In this document: positions 1 to 8,704 of the stretch, in pieces | Numbering within the stretch: position 1 is the stretch's first letter | How the letters are laid out: the number at the start of each line of letters is the position of its first letter | Assembly (NCBI RefSeq): GCF_007671655.1 | Contig: NZ_VCGX01000002.1 | Location: 806,001 to 870,000 of the forward strand | Direction of reading: 5' to 3' | DNA length: 64,000 bases | From: Marinobacter piscis | Lineage (GTDB): Bacteria; Pseudomonadota; Gammaproteobacteria; Pseudomonadales; Oleiphilaceae | Program-made: the position numbers and the translations under genes | The notes under the pieces: model-generated | Told to the model about the DNA's origin: nothing | Databases searched by the model: none | What the model saw: only the letters and a program-made list of their open reading frames with translations

Positions 1-1684
1 CTGAGTCGGTAAAGGTATAGCTCGAGCTGAAGCCGACCGTATCGGTAATGCCATAGTCAAACGTTAGCTCAACGCCCCGCATCATGGCTTTATCAATATT
101 TTTTCGGGTGCTCAGGTAATTGTAGTCACGCCCACCGAAGGAGCACTGCCACTGACTGGGGTCATTGCGGCTGCCACTGTCACAGAAGCGATCTTCTTCA
201 ATTTTATCCTTGAAGTCGGTATAGAACAGCATCACGCTGGCGTTCATGTCCTCTATACGATCATCGAACACGAAGCCCAGCTCATAGCTGGTACTGACTT
301 CCGGATCCAGGTCTTCGTTACCAACTACCAGCGCTGTGATGTGCGGCAGGCCGTCGCCACTGATAGGCCCTCCGGTTCTCAGAGCGAAGCCTTCTGTAGC
401 ATTGGGAAGGCTGGGCTGCTTGTAGCCGGTTGATACACCCCCTTTGAATGTCCACTCAGGCGTCAGGTGGTAATTAGAGTAAATGCGGGGACTGAGGTGG
501 CTGCCAAATAACTCATCATCGTTATAACGCAGACCCGTGGTCACGTTGAGATCATCGGTAACCGCCCACTCTACTTCTGCAAATACGGCCGCAATCCAGC
601 GATCAATCTCAGAGGCTTTTGAATCCTCGCCGTTCGTCTCATCAACCAGATCCTCATACTTGTACTGGCCACCCACGGTCAGCATATGGTCCCCGAGAAA
701 CAGAGTACCCTGGGTATTGAACGTAGAAATTTCCTCTTTTTTCTGTTCCGTCTGCACCAGTTCGGACACATCATGCTGCACATACGAGTTCAGCATCAGG
801 TTTCCGAAATTCCCCTGATGCGTCAGTGCATAGACATCTTTCTTGTAATCCGCACTGTACGGCCGCCCATCCTCTGCAATACTCACTCCCGGGGTGTGGC
901 GGGAATCGAGCGTGGAGGCGTTGTAGCTCAGGGCAACTTCGTTGGCATCGTCGGGTGTCAGGATCAGTTTGGCACCCCCCTGCTTATCCGTTCTCTCCGG
1001 GATGCTTTCCGAGCTTTTACCACCACCCCGGCTTTTGAAGTGAGATTCTTCTGACGCTTTCCAGGAACCATTCACCTGTGCAGAAAGCAACCCGGGGACG
1101 ATGGGCCCGCCGGTAAATACGCTCGCTTGCTGCTCATCTTCGTTAAGATCTGTGAAGGATTTGGTGTACTCGGTAGAAACGGTTCCGGACCAGGTGTCTG
1201 CCGTTTTCTTGGTGATGATATTGATTACACCACCCATGGCTTCCGAACCATACAGTGACGACATAGGGCCCCGAATCACTTCTACCCGCTCGATCATGGA
1301 AGCGGGTGGCAAGGCAATCTGCTTGCCGCCACCTGTACCACGGGTATTAATGTTCCGGGCTGATGAAACCGGACGACCATCGATCAGATACAGTGTGTAA
1401 TCGCCACTCATACCGCGAATGGTAATGTCCTTGGATTTGCCGCCCCCGCTCACATAGGCGCCCGGTATATTCTTTACCGCATCACTGATGTCGTCATACG
1501 ATCGCTTGTTCAACTCCTCACCGGAAATGGCCGAGATGCTCGCTGGAGCATCGGAAATATTCTGTTCAAACCCGGCAGCGGTTACAACGATTTCACCCAG
1601 CTCCACCGGTTCAGGCTGGGCCACGGCATAGCCGGTGGATCCGGCAAGAACAAGCGAGGATGCAAGAAAAGACAGACGGCGCAC
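1..1684 (-). CDS. TonB-dependent siderophore receptor (3' end outside window)
   Basis: Outer-membrane gated channel for ferric siderophores, powered by TonB. About 561 codons are visible; the C-terminal strands lie beyond base 1. I read a GTG start at 1684 because AGGAG sits 6 nt upstream and the first 22 residues form a signal peptide (MRRLSFLASS, then a small-residue AVAQ end). A TonB-box-like EIVVTA follows at residues 31-36. The plug domain contains VEVIRGPMSSLYGSEAMGG near residue 138, typical of FepA/CirA-type receptors. A later loop has two cysteines 14 residues apart that could form a disulfide. Its location beside a siderophore ABC operon, and a Fur-like site just upstream, support iron uptake. 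The exact siderophore cannot be told from sequence. Confidence 0.9.
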   Translation of the reverse strand, partial: MRRLSFLASSLVLAGSTGYAVAQPEPVELGEIVVTAAGFEQNISDAPASISAISGEELNKRSYDDISDAVKNIPGAYVSGGGKSKDITIRGMSGDYTLYLIDGRPVSSARNINTRGTGGGKQIALPPASMIERVEVIRGPMSSLYGSEAMGGVINIITKKTADTWSGTVSTEYTKSFTDLNEDEQQASVFTGGPIVPGLLSAQVNGSWKASEESHFKSRGGGKSSESIPERTDKQGGAKLILTPDDANEVALSYNASTLDSRHTPGVSIAEDGRPYSADYKKDVYALTHQGNFGNLMLNSYVQHDVSELVQTEQKKEEISTFNTQGTLFLGDHMLTVGGQYKYEDLVDETNGEDSKASEIDRWIAAVFAEVEWAVTDDLNVTTGLRYNDDELFGSHLSPRIYSNYHLTPEWTFKGGVSTGYKQPSLPNATEGFALRTGGPISGDGLPHITALVVGNEDLDPEVSTSYELGFVFDDRIEDMNASVMLFYTDFKDKIEEDRFCDSGSRNDPSQWQCSFGGRDYNYLSTRKNIDKAMMRGVELTFDYGITDTVGFSSSYTFTDS

Positions 1685-1708
1685 AAAAGACTCCTTTTAC
1701 TCTGAAAT

Positions 1709-1727
1709 GCGAATGGAACTCATTTGC
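1709..1727 (-). promoter_or_regulatory. Probable Fur box before the TonB receptor
   Basis: The 19-mer GCGAATGGAACTCATTTGC is a near-perfect dyad (GCGAATG / CATTTGC, one mismatch) and matches about 13 of 19 positions of the Fur consensus by eye. It lies 25 nt upstream of the receptor start, where Fur would block transcription when iron is plentiful. No footprint evidence; match counted by hand. Confidence 0.55.
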
Positions 1728-1753
1728 GCCGAACACTAGCACAGACCCACCCA

Positions 1754-2710
1754 TCAAATGTTGGTACGATCTGTTCCGTTTTTCGGAATAGCAGAAAAAT
1801 GAGGGGTCTCTTCAGGCACCCACCAGCTTTCTGGTACGGCCTCTGTTACGTGGTTGATAAAGGCGCGCACCCGCCGGGGCAGGACGCCGTGAGGATAAAG
1901 CAATGACACCTGCAGAAGCGGGCCTTGCCACTGGGTCAGGCAAGGTGTCAGCGTACCCGGGTGAGCATTTAACCGACCCTCTACCAGCCAGTGCGGCATC
2001 AGCCCCAGCCCTCGAGCGTCAGCAATGGCATCCCCTTGCACACAAAACTGGTCTACCGTGAAAGCTCGCGTTGGCGGACTCAGCGGGTAAACACCCTCTC
2101 TTGGATGCTGAAGCATTAACCCGGCCCTGTCCCACCCCAGCATATCCACCCATGCATGGCGCTTCAGTTCCCCGGGGGTCTTTGGGTAGCCATGACGGGC
2201 AAAATATTCCGGGCTGCCATAAACGCCCTGAGCAAGGTGACCCAACGATTTCTGGCGCAGAGTGGTTCTGTCCAGCGGGCCAATCCAGATACATACGCCG
2301 TCAGTCATGGTATCCGGTATCTCCCTGCGGGTTTGCACAGACACACTCAACCCCTCATAGCGGGCCATAAACGACTCAACCACCCGGGAAAACCAGCCGC
2401 GTACCAAGGATTCGTGGCAACATAAAATCAGTTCGCCACTGACCGCTTCCCTCAGCTCATCCAGCGCTTCCCGGCTCTGGGAGGCAAGCTCAAGCATGTC
2501 ACGGCTATACCGATAAAACAGACGCCCGGCCTCATTCGGAATAATGCGACGGGACTCCCGCCGTAACAGCGGCTGCCCAACCACCTCTTCCAGATGGCGG
2601 ACTTTCCGGCTCAGGGTGGACTTGGGCAGATCAAGCTCCCGCGCACAGGCAGTCAGGCTTCCGGTATTTACTACAGAAACAAAGACTTCCAGCTCTTTCA
2701 GGTCGTACAT
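1754..2710 (-). CDS. LysR-family transcriptional regulator
   Basis: 318 residues, usual LysR length. The N-terminal winged HTH (about residues 1-60) shows the family pattern FVSVVNTGSLTACARELDLP then STLSRKVRHLEE; a type 2 periplasmic-binding-fold effector domain follows (residues about 90-295). ATG start at 2710. It lies in tandem behind a 69-nt gap to the TonB receptor and is divergent from the siderophore ABC operon, so it may modulate one of them, though LysR proteins are not the usual regulators of siderophore uptake. It is closer to the LysR group that regulates neighbouring metabolic or efflux genes. Target and ligand unknown. Confidence 0.85.
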   Translation of the reverse strand: MYDLKELEVFVSVVNTGSLTACARELDLPKSTLSRKVRHLEEVVGQPLLRRESRRIIPNEAGRLFYRYSRDMLELASQSREALDELREAVSGELILCCHESLVRGWFSRVVESFMARYEGLSVSVQTRREIPDTMTDGVCIWIGPLDRTTLRQKSLGHLAQGVYGSPEYFARHGYPKTPGELKRHAWVDMLGWDRAGLMLQHPREGVYPLSPPTRAFTVDQFCVQGDAIADARGLGLMPHWLVEGRLNAHPGTLTPCLTQWQGPLLQVSLLYPHGVLPRRVRAFINHVTEAVPESWWVPEETPHFSAIPKNGTDRTNI

Positions 2711-2765
2711 CTTGGCAGCGTTCCAGTTTTTGCAACAATTTGTGCCAATTTATCACCTTACAAAA

Positions 2766-2784
2766 GATAATACGAACAATTATC
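2766..2784 (+). promoter_or_regulatory. Probable Fur box before the siderophore ABC operon
   Basis: GATAATACGAACAATTATC matches about 14 of 19 positions of the Fur consensus, with both outer arms (GATAAT and ATTATC) intact. It sits 77 nt before the binding-protein start and 55 nt before the divergent LysR start, so it could repress the ABC operon and possibly the regulator under iron-replete conditions. Confidence 0.7.
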
Positions 2785-2861
2785 ATTAACTGATTAGCTG
2801 GCTCACAATTTTGGCCTGTTAACTCTTTTACCGTACCGGGCAGCCACACAGGAGCATCCCC

Positions 2862-3827
2862 ATGCGCATTTTGCAGACTGATTTTTCATTCCGGCACCTG
2901 TTGGGCAGCCTTGCATTTATGGTTGCCATGACAGCCTCTCTGGCACACGCAGATACACGCGAGATTGCAACCGCGTATGGCCCGGTCAGCATTAACGGGA
3001 CGCCCGAACGGGTTGTCACCCTGTATGAAGGCGCGCTGGACGCGGCTATTGCGACGGGCGTTAAGCCTGTGGGGGCTGTTATAACCCGGGGCGGCACAGG
3101 TGTAGCTGAGTACATTCAGGAAAAAGCCGGAAACGTGGAAATTGTCGGCGCACCGGGAGAAATCAATATTGAGGCCGTTGTGGGTCAGAACCCGGACCTG
3201 ATTCTCGCCTCCTCCCGGCTGACCGAAGAACAGTACGCACTGCTATCGCGTATCGCGCCCACCATTGTCCCGGACTTCCCGACACTCAGCCCGGAAACCT
3301 GGAAAAAGGAAACCCGGTTGTTTTCCCTGGCTCTTGGCCGGGAAGAGGCCGGGACAAACATCATTGATACCGTAGAAGAGCGCACCCTGGAAGTCGCTGC
3401 TCTGGTAGAAAAGCACCTTGGCGATACCTCAACGAACACCGCCGTGATCCGCTGGATGCCACAGGGCCCGGTTGTGATGTCTGAAGACCTGTTCTCTTCC
3501 GGCTTACTGGCCGCTACAGGTTTTGAGGTGAACGCCGCAGATATCGTCAAGGAGGGCCGGCCCCATAGCCACCCACTGTCTCAGGAAAACCTGGGCATGA
3601 TTGATCACCCCTGGATTTTTCTGGCCACTCTTAATGCCGATGGAGACGAAGCACTGGCAGCTGCCCGCAAGTCTCATGCTTTTCAGCGGCTACAGGCAAA
3701 CCGCAACGATCGGATTATCACGGTAAACGGACAACTCTGGAGCAGCGCCAGCGGCCCCCTTGCCGCCCTGCAGATTCTTGATGACATTGCAGATGCCATG
3801 AAGAGCCGGTCATCAGCCACTCAGTAA
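2862..3827 (+). CDS. Iron-siderophore ABC transporter, periplasmic binding protein
   Basis: 321 residues, FecB/FatB-like. It should capture a ferric siderophore in the periplasm and deliver it to the two permeases encoded next. An N-terminal signal peptide is visible (charged start, hydrophobic FMVAMTASLAHA, cleavage near residue 30). The mature part has the class III binding-protein pattern: ERVVTLYEGALDAAIATGV near the first lobe, then IEAVVGQNPDLILASS, and a long helix before the second lobe. ATG start at 2862 with AGGAG about 8 nt upstream. The gap to the next gene is only 4 nt, so it heads a four-gene operon. Not lipoprotein-like: there is no lipobox cysteine. Confidence 0.9.
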   Translation: MRILQTDFSFRHLLGSLAFMVAMTASLAHADTREIATAYGPVSINGTPERVVTLYEGALDAAIATGVKPVGAVITRGGTGVAEYIQEKAGNVEIVGAPGEINIEAVVGQNPDLILASSRLTEEQYALLSRIAPTIVPDFPTLSPETWKKETRLFSLALGREEAGTNIIDTVEERTLEVAALVEKHLGDTSTNTAVIRWMPQGPVVMSEDLFSSGLLAATGFEVNAADIVKEGRPHSHPLSQENLGMIDHPWIFLATLNADGDEALAAARKSHAFQRLQANRNDRIITVNGQLWSSASGPLAALQILDDIADAMKSRSSATQ

Positions 3828-3831
3828 CCCT

Positions 3832-4818
3832 ATGAAATCCACCCCCTACTATTGGCCTGCCTGGATACTTCTGGGTTTGGTGGGTCTGACCTCCCTCTTG
3901 TTCGGTGCCGGTACTCTGGAGCTCAGACAGGCGTTTGCAGTTCTGGCCGGCCAGGGAACAGAGGAGGCCCGCTTTATTGTGCTGGAACTCCGCCTGCCAC
4001 GGCTGGCCATTGGTCTGGTGACCGGTCTGGCACTCGGTGTTGCCGGCGCTCTGCTGCAAACCCTGACCCGCAACCCTCTGGCCGAACCCGGGCTGCTGGG
4101 CGTCAGCGCCGGTAGTGCCTTTGCTGTATCGCTGGCGATTCTCGCCGGTGCCAGTACAGCCACACTTACAACACTGGTATCACAGGCAGGTGCACTGGCC
4201 GGCTGTGGACTGGTTATTCTGGCAACCCGCATTCAGGGTGTGGGGCAGGATCCGGTGCGACTGGTTCTGGCGGGCGCTACGCTAAGCGCGTTACTGATGT
4301 CACTGACATCGCTGATAATGCTTATCGACCAGCGGGCTGCTGATGAAATCCGTTTCTGGATTACCGGCAGCATTGCAGGTAAAAACTGGGAACAACTGAC
4401 GACCACACTCCCCACCCTGGTCATCAGCGGCTTTATCGTAATTGCTGTCGCCAAACCTCTGGCATCTCTGGCTCTGGGTGAACGGGTAGCCCGGGGGCTT
4501 GGGCACAGGCCGGGACTGGTTCAGCTGGGGGTGGTTATTGCCGTGGCCTTACTGACCGGCAGCGCCACCGCTCTGGCCGGTCCCCTTATGTTTGTCGGAC
4601 TGGTCGTGCCGTTTGTGGCCCGGGCGCTGGGTGGCGCAGACATCCGCAAAACCCTGTGGCTATGCCTTCCTTTAGGCCCGGCCATGATTATTGCAGCGGA
4701 TACTCTGTCCCGGTTACTGGTGGCGCCATCAGAAATGCCTCTGGGCGTAATAACAGCGCTGTTGGGCGCACCTGTTCTGTTGGTAATTATCCGCACCCGG
4801 AGGATTCCGACCCTATGA
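3832..4818 (+). CDS. Iron-siderophore ABC transporter permease (FecCD family), first subunit
   Basis: 328 residues, highly hydrophobic, with about nine to ten membrane segments. Family hallmarks include LRLPRLAIGLVTGLALGVAG, the TRNPLAEPGLLGVSAGS motif and GPLMFVGLVVPFVARALGG near the C-terminus, the coupling region that contacts the ATPase. It pairs with the next permease to form the inner-membrane channel. Its stop overlaps the start of the next gene (ATGA), indicating translational coupling. Confidence 0.92.
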   Translation: MKSTPYYWPAWILLGLVGLTSLLFGAGTLELRQAFAVLAGQGTEEARFIVLELRLPRLAIGLVTGLALGVAGALLQTLTRNPLAEPGLLGVSAGSAFAVSLAILAGASTATLTTLVSQAGALAGCGLVILATRIQGVGQDPVRLVLAGATLSALLMSLTSLIMLIDQRAADEIRFWITGSIAGKNWEQLTTTLPTLVISGFIVIAVAKPLASLALGERVARGLGHRPGLVQLGVVIAVALLTGSATALAGPLMFVGLVVPFVARALGGADIRKTLWLCLPLGPAMIIAADTLSRLLVAPSEMPLGVITALLGAPVLLVIIRTRRIPTL

Positions 4819-5867
4819 GCACAACTCCGGCCCGTACCTATTGGCACCTTCAGGCACAGCAGCGGCAATTCAGCCTGCTGATAGAAAAGCGGGCACTTAT
4901 CGTCAATCTTCTCCTGGCAGCCCTGCTGGTTTTTTGCAGTCTGGCCTCTCTGGCGTTCGGTACTCTCACCATTCCATTATCCGGGTTGATGCAAACGCTG
5001 TTGGGTAATGGCTCAGGTATGCATGATTTTGTCGTGACAGAACTACGCTGGCCACGGTTACTGGCAGGCGGGCTTACCGGAGCCGCACTGGCTCTGGCCG
5101 GCTGCCTGATGCAGACACTGGCACGCAACCGGCTGGCAACGCCGGGAATCATCGGCATCGACAATGCGGCGACAGCGTTTGCAGTGGCTTCGGTAGTGGG
5201 CACCGGCATCAGCATTGCGCCGCCGGCTATGGCATTAACCGGAGCCGCGATTGCAACCGCACTGGCCTTCGGGCTCTCGGGCGCCACCGGTACCCGGGGC
5301 TATCGCTTTATTATCGCCGGCCTGGCCATCGGGGCCATTTCCGGTGCAATAACCCAGGTTATGCTCAGCAGCGTAGCGCTGGACGATGCCAATGCTGCCT
5401 ACCCGTGGACGGTCGGCAGCCTGAATGCCCGCACAGATGGCTCGGTTCAGGCACTCGCAGCCGGGCTTGCCCTTGGTTATCCTCTGGCTCTGGCTCTTAA
5501 GCGGGCCCTGGTTACCCTGCAACTACCTGAGCCCGTCACGATCAGTCTCGGCATCCATCCCGGCCGGGTCAGGCTGGCAGGCCTGGTACTTTCGATTCTG
5601 CTGACCGGACTGGCAGTGGCTGTTGCCGGCCCCATCGGTCTGGTAGCCCTGCTTGCCCCGGAAATGGCACGTACGCTCAGCCGTCCGGGAACCGTTCCTC
5701 TCACAGCTGCCGCTTTGACCGGGGCGATACTCATGGTGATATCCGATCTGGCAGGCCGCCTGATACTGGCACCGCTTGAGATTCCTGTCGGTATAGTGAC
5801 AGCCCTGGCAGGCAGCCCGTACCTGCTCTGGATTTTACTGCGTAAATCGTCGGATATTAACCAATGA
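4815..5867 (+). CDS. Iron-siderophore ABC transporter permease (FecCD family), second subunit
   Basis: 350 residues when started at the ATG at 4815, which overlaps the preceding stop as ATGA. An in-frame extension to 4656 exists, but it would lie inside the upstream permease gene and adds 53 residues unlike the family. The N-terminus carries about 30 cytoplasmic residues before the first membrane helix. Motifs include LRWPRLLAGGLTGAALALAG, ARNRLATPGIIGIDNAA and AGPIGLVALLAPEMARTLS. Forms the transport pore with the preceding permease. Overlaps the ATPase gene by 4 nt. Confidence 0.92.
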   Translation: MSTTPARTYWHLQAQQRQFSLLIEKRALIVNLLLAALLVFCSLASLAFGTLTIPLSGLMQTLLGNGSGMHDFVVTELRWPRLLAGGLTGAALALAGCLMQTLARNRLATPGIIGIDNAATAFAVASVVGTGISIAPPAMALTGAAIATALAFGLSGATGTRGYRFIIAGLAIGAISGAITQVMLSSVALDDANAAYPWTVGSLNARTDGSVQALAAGLALGYPLALALKRALVTLQLPEPVTISLGIHPGRVRLAGLVLSILLTGLAVAVAGPIGLVALLAPEMARTLSRPGTVPLTAAALTGAILMVISDLAGRLILAPLEIPVGIVTALAGSPYLLWILLRKSSDINQ

Positions 5868-6688
5868 ACCAATTCGTCACAGTACCCTCTACGCTCAGGC
5901 TGGACGCCCCGCTTTCAGCCTGCAATCTTACAATGGCCCATGGCCATCACACGGTATTGTCAGAACTGGACATCGCATTGCCAGCGGGCCGTGTGACCGC
6001 AATCGTCGGCCCTAATGGCTGCGGCAAATCTACGTTGTTAAACGGGCTGGCCCGGATTCACAAACCGCGCCACGGCTCTGTGGTGCTGAACGGTGCTGAT
6101 ATTCAAACGCTGCCTGCCCGGCAGGTGGCACAAAAACTTGCCCTGTTGCCCCAGGACAACAGCGCCCCGGAAGGACTTACAGTGACCGATCTGATCCGCT
6201 TTGGCCGGCACCCGCACCAGGGTTGGCTAAGCCAATGGTCCGATGACGATCAGCGTGCCGTAGAGCAAGCGCTTGCAGCAGCGGATATTGAGGCGCTGGC
6301 TGACCGCGCACTGGATACGCTGTCCGGAGGCCAGAGGCAGAGAGCCTGGGTCGCCATGAGCATCGCCCAGGAGACGCCCCTGCTCTTGCTGGATGAACCC
6401 ACATCGGCACTGGACCTGGGGCATCAGGTAGAAGTATTCGAACTGATCCGAACCCTTGCCGGCCGGGGCAAAACCATCGCCATGGTGGTTCACGACCTGC
6501 CCAGCGCCTGTCGGTACGCGGATAACGTTGTCGCTATGTGCGGGGGTGAGATCATTGGCGCGGGCGCGCCTGCAGATGTTATTACCACGGAACTGATTGA
6601 AACATTATACGGCATCACCTGCGACCTCATGCAGGATCCTGCCTCCGGCAGCCCTGTGCTGCTCAACATTCGCCGGATGCAGCGCTGA
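5864..6688 (+). CDS. Iron-siderophore ABC transporter ATP-binding protein
   Basis: 274 residues, FecE/FepC-like. Walker A GPNGCGKST (residues 49-57), signature LSGGQRQR from 153 and Walker B LLLLDEPT (about 173-180) are all intact, followed by a switch histidine in MVVHDLPSACRYAD. It powers import through the two permeases. The start overlaps the previous stop (ATGA), and the operon ends at a hairpin terminator at 6700-6735. The tight order binding protein, permease, permease, ATPase matches Fec/Pvu-type siderophore importers; which siderophore is used is not determined. Confidence 0.95.
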   Translation: MNQFVTVPSTLRLDAPLSACNLTMAHGHHTVLSELDIALPAGRVTAIVGPNGCGKSTLLNGLARIHKPRHGSVVLNGADIQTLPARQVAQKLALLPQDNSAPEGLTVTDLIRFGRHPHQGWLSQWSDDDQRAVEQALAAADIEALADRALDTLSGGQRQRAWVAMSIAQETPLLLLDEPTSALDLGHQVEVFELIRTLAGRGKTIAMVVHDLPSACRYADNVVAMCGGEIIGAGAPADVITTELIETLYGITCDLMQDPASGSPVLLNIRRMQR

Positions 6689-6699
6689 CCCAATACGGT

Positions 6700-6735
6700 C
6701 CACAGGCAAGGGCTGCCATGCCACCTTGCCTGTGG
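6700..6735. terminator. Bidirectional hairpin terminator
   Basis: A perfect 12-bp inverted repeat (CCACAGGCAAGG / CCTTGCCTGTGG) with a 12-nt loop lies between convergent genes: the siderophore ABC operon and the EamA transporter. On the plus strand a short T-run (6741-6744) follows a few bases later, overlapping the transporter's stop codon. Confidence 0.75.
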
Positions 6736-6743
6736 CCGCGTTT

Positions 6744-7688
6744 TCAGCCGACCGTAACCTCCTGAGTGTTCGTGTGGCTGGCCCCTGTTCTGCGGGAGGC
6801 GATAAGAGAGCCAATCACAACCAGTGTCGCGGCAAGAGGTATCCGCCAGTCCGGAGCCGCAACCCCGGCCAGTACCAGAAAAGCCGCCGCCAGTACCGGA
6901 ACCCCGTAGGCCAGACTGCCCACCAGTGCAGCCGGGCCACTGCGCAGTGCCATATCCCAGGCCACCATGGCCAGCCCGTAGGGGCCCATTCCCAGCCCGA
7001 TACCCGCAATGAGCGCAAGTCCGGAGGGAAGGCCAAGGCTGTTACCGGTTAACAGGTGCGCCATGGCCGAACCCATCGCTGCTAAAAGAAACAGCCTGGG
7101 CATAATCGGTGCAACGGCTATCGGAGCTGCCTGGCAAACCCAGGAATACAGGGCCCAGCAGCAGGCAGCCAGCAAGGCCAGCCCATATCCGATCACGTAC
7201 TGGGAAAACCCCTCGGTACCCGTTCCCGGTGACAGCAACAGCGCCGCGCCGGAAAATGCAGTGAGCGCACCGCACAATACGGTGAACGATAAACGGCCAT
7301 GGAAAAGCCACTGACTCATGACAATAAACATGACCGGCCAGGTATACGTAATCAACGCCGCTTCCGCTGTGGGTGCCATGCCGACACCGGTCAGATAAGC
7401 ACCAATAGCGCCCAGAATCAAAAGCGGAATCAGGCCATTGATGACCAGTTTCCACTTCAGGGAAAGCGGCTGCTGGTCTGCTTCTTCTGCCCGGCCTCTA
7501 CGCTTACGCAGACTTGCAGGCAGCGCCGCAACCACACCGCTGAGCAAGGCAATGGTGGTGAGCTGAAACGGCGGTGCCGTACTCGCCAGATCCACCAACA
7601 AAGGGGCGCCGGCCCAGAGCACAACGGCAAACAGGGCAGCAACAATGGTGACATACAGCGGGCGTGCGGGTTTAGTGATTATATGCAT
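6744..7688 (-). CDS. EamA/DMT-family exporter
   Basis: About 314 residues with roughly ten membrane helices in two homologous halves, the drug/metabolite transporter fold; likely a small-metabolite exporter, with YddG-like aromatic amino acid exporters among the closer relatives by feel. I start it at the ATG at 7688, which has AGGAG 8 nt upstream; a longer frame to 7745 would run into the palindromic operator. It is transcribed divergently from a LysR gene, a classic regulator-exporter pair. Substrate unknown. Confidence 0.85.
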   Translation of the reverse strand: MHIITKPARPLYVTIVAALFAVVLWAGAPLLVDLASTAPPFQLTTIALLSGVVAALPASLRKRRGRAEEADQQPLSLKWKLVINGLIPLLILGAIGAYLTGVGMAPTAEAALITYTWPVMFIVMSQWLFHGRLSFTVLCGALTAFSGAALLLSPGTGTEGFSQYVIGYGLALLAACCWALYSWVCQAAPIAVAPIMPRLFLLAAMGSAMAHLLTGNSLGLPSGLALIAGIGLGMGPYGLAMVAWDMALRSGPAALVGSLAYGVPVLAAAFLVLAGVAAPDWRIPLAATLVVIGSLIASRRTGASHTNTQEVTVG

Positions 7689-7735
7689 CGTTGTAACTCC
7701 TCTGTTCTGTGGGTGGATTGGACTCGACACATATA

Positions 7736-7778
7736 GGTTATACAATAACCACTCATCACAAAATCAATTAGTTTTGAT
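7736..7778. promoter_or_regulatory. Palindromic operators between EamA exporter and LysR regulator
   Basis: Two dyads lie in the divergent intergenic region. GGTTAT-ACA-ATAACC (7736-7750) is a perfect 15-bp palindrome of the kind bound by LysR proteins, and ATCAA-N6-TTGAT (7763-7778) is a second perfect dyad. One is probably the recognition site and the other the activation site of the regulator starting at 7803. Confidence 0.55.
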
Positions 7779-7802
7779 AGATACCATCACAGGAATTGAT
7801 AT

Positions 7803-8666
7803 ATGAGGAAGCAAGTACTGGATCTGAACCTGCTCCTCACGCTGGTGACCATTGCGGATACGGGCACAGTAACGGAGGCAGCCGAGCGTTTGGCGTATAC
7901 ACAGTCTACAGTGAGCATGCAGCTGAACCGGCTGGAAACCGCCCTGGGAGTACCATTGCACGAGCGAGCTGGCCGACGCATACGGTTTACCGCGGAGGGG
8001 AAAAAACTGGTGGGTCATGCCAGGAAGATGCTTGAGCTTAACCGCGAAGCAATCAATGATGTACAGCAAAGCCAGATATCAGGCGAGCTGAACCTGGGCA
8101 TACCGGAAGATTACGCGTTTCTTCTGACTTCGGTACTGTCTGATTTCAACCGGCAATTTCCGGAAGTACAGCTGCAAGTGACTTGCCGTTCCAGTGTCGA
8201 GTTAATCGAACATGTAAAGGCAGGCGACATGGACCTGGCAGTGGTCACCCGGCAGGAGCGCTCTCCGGGAGGCGAGGTCATACGGCGGGAGCCATTGATG
8301 TGGGCGGCCGGCGCTAACGCCCAGCCATCACTTACCGACCCGATCCCCCTTGCGTTGTATTCCCCGGGCGCTGATGTGTTCCGGGACGTCGCCGAACAGG
8401 CACTGGAAAATGCGGGCCGTGAGTGGCGTCTGGCGTACTCCAGCCAGTCCATGACCGGTCTCATGCCGGTTGTTGCCGCGGGCCTTGCTGTCGTCGTTAT
8501 TACCCGAAACATGATCACTCCACAGTTACGAGTACTGGACGAACGCAGTGGTATGCCGGCGCTGCAATCAGTGGAAATTGCTCTGCACCGCCCTGCAGGG
8601 CGGCCATCAGAACCGGCAAAGCAGTTAGCAGAATTGATCAAAACCCACTTGTCAACGCAAGAATAA
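7803..8666 (+). CDS. LysR-family transcriptional regulator
   Basis: 287 residues. The N-terminal HTH is clear: DLNLLLTLVTIADTGTVTEA, then RLAYTQSTVSMQLNRLE, as in regulators of amino-acid or metabolite exporters. A periplasmic-binding-fold effector domain fills the remainder. ATG start at 7803 with a purine-rich stretch (CAGGA) about 8 nt upstream. Divergent from the EamA exporter, which it probably controls, along with its own expression, through the palindromes at 7736-7778. It converges on the hemerythrin-like gene downstream. Confidence 0.88.
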   Translation: MRKQVLDLNLLLTLVTIADTGTVTEAAERLAYTQSTVSMQLNRLETALGVPLHERAGRRIRFTAEGKKLVGHARKMLELNREAINDVQQSQISGELNLGIPEDYAFLLTSVLSDFNRQFPEVQLQVTCRSSVELIEHVKAGDMDLAVVTRQERSPGGEVIRREPLMWAAGANAQPSLTDPIPLALYSPGADVFRDVAEQALENAGREWRLAYSSQSMTGLMPVVAAGLAVVVITRNMITPQLRVLDERSGMPALQSVEIALHRPAGRPSEPAKQLAELIKTHLSTQE

Positions 8667-8704
8667 AGGTGGCCCGAAGCAAAGCGAGTGGCCGCAAGAT
8701 ACGT

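Noticed and set aside
4656..4814. Upstream extension of the second permease.
   Set aside because: Lies wholly within the preceding gene; the ATGA overlap at 4815 is the natural start and fits family length.
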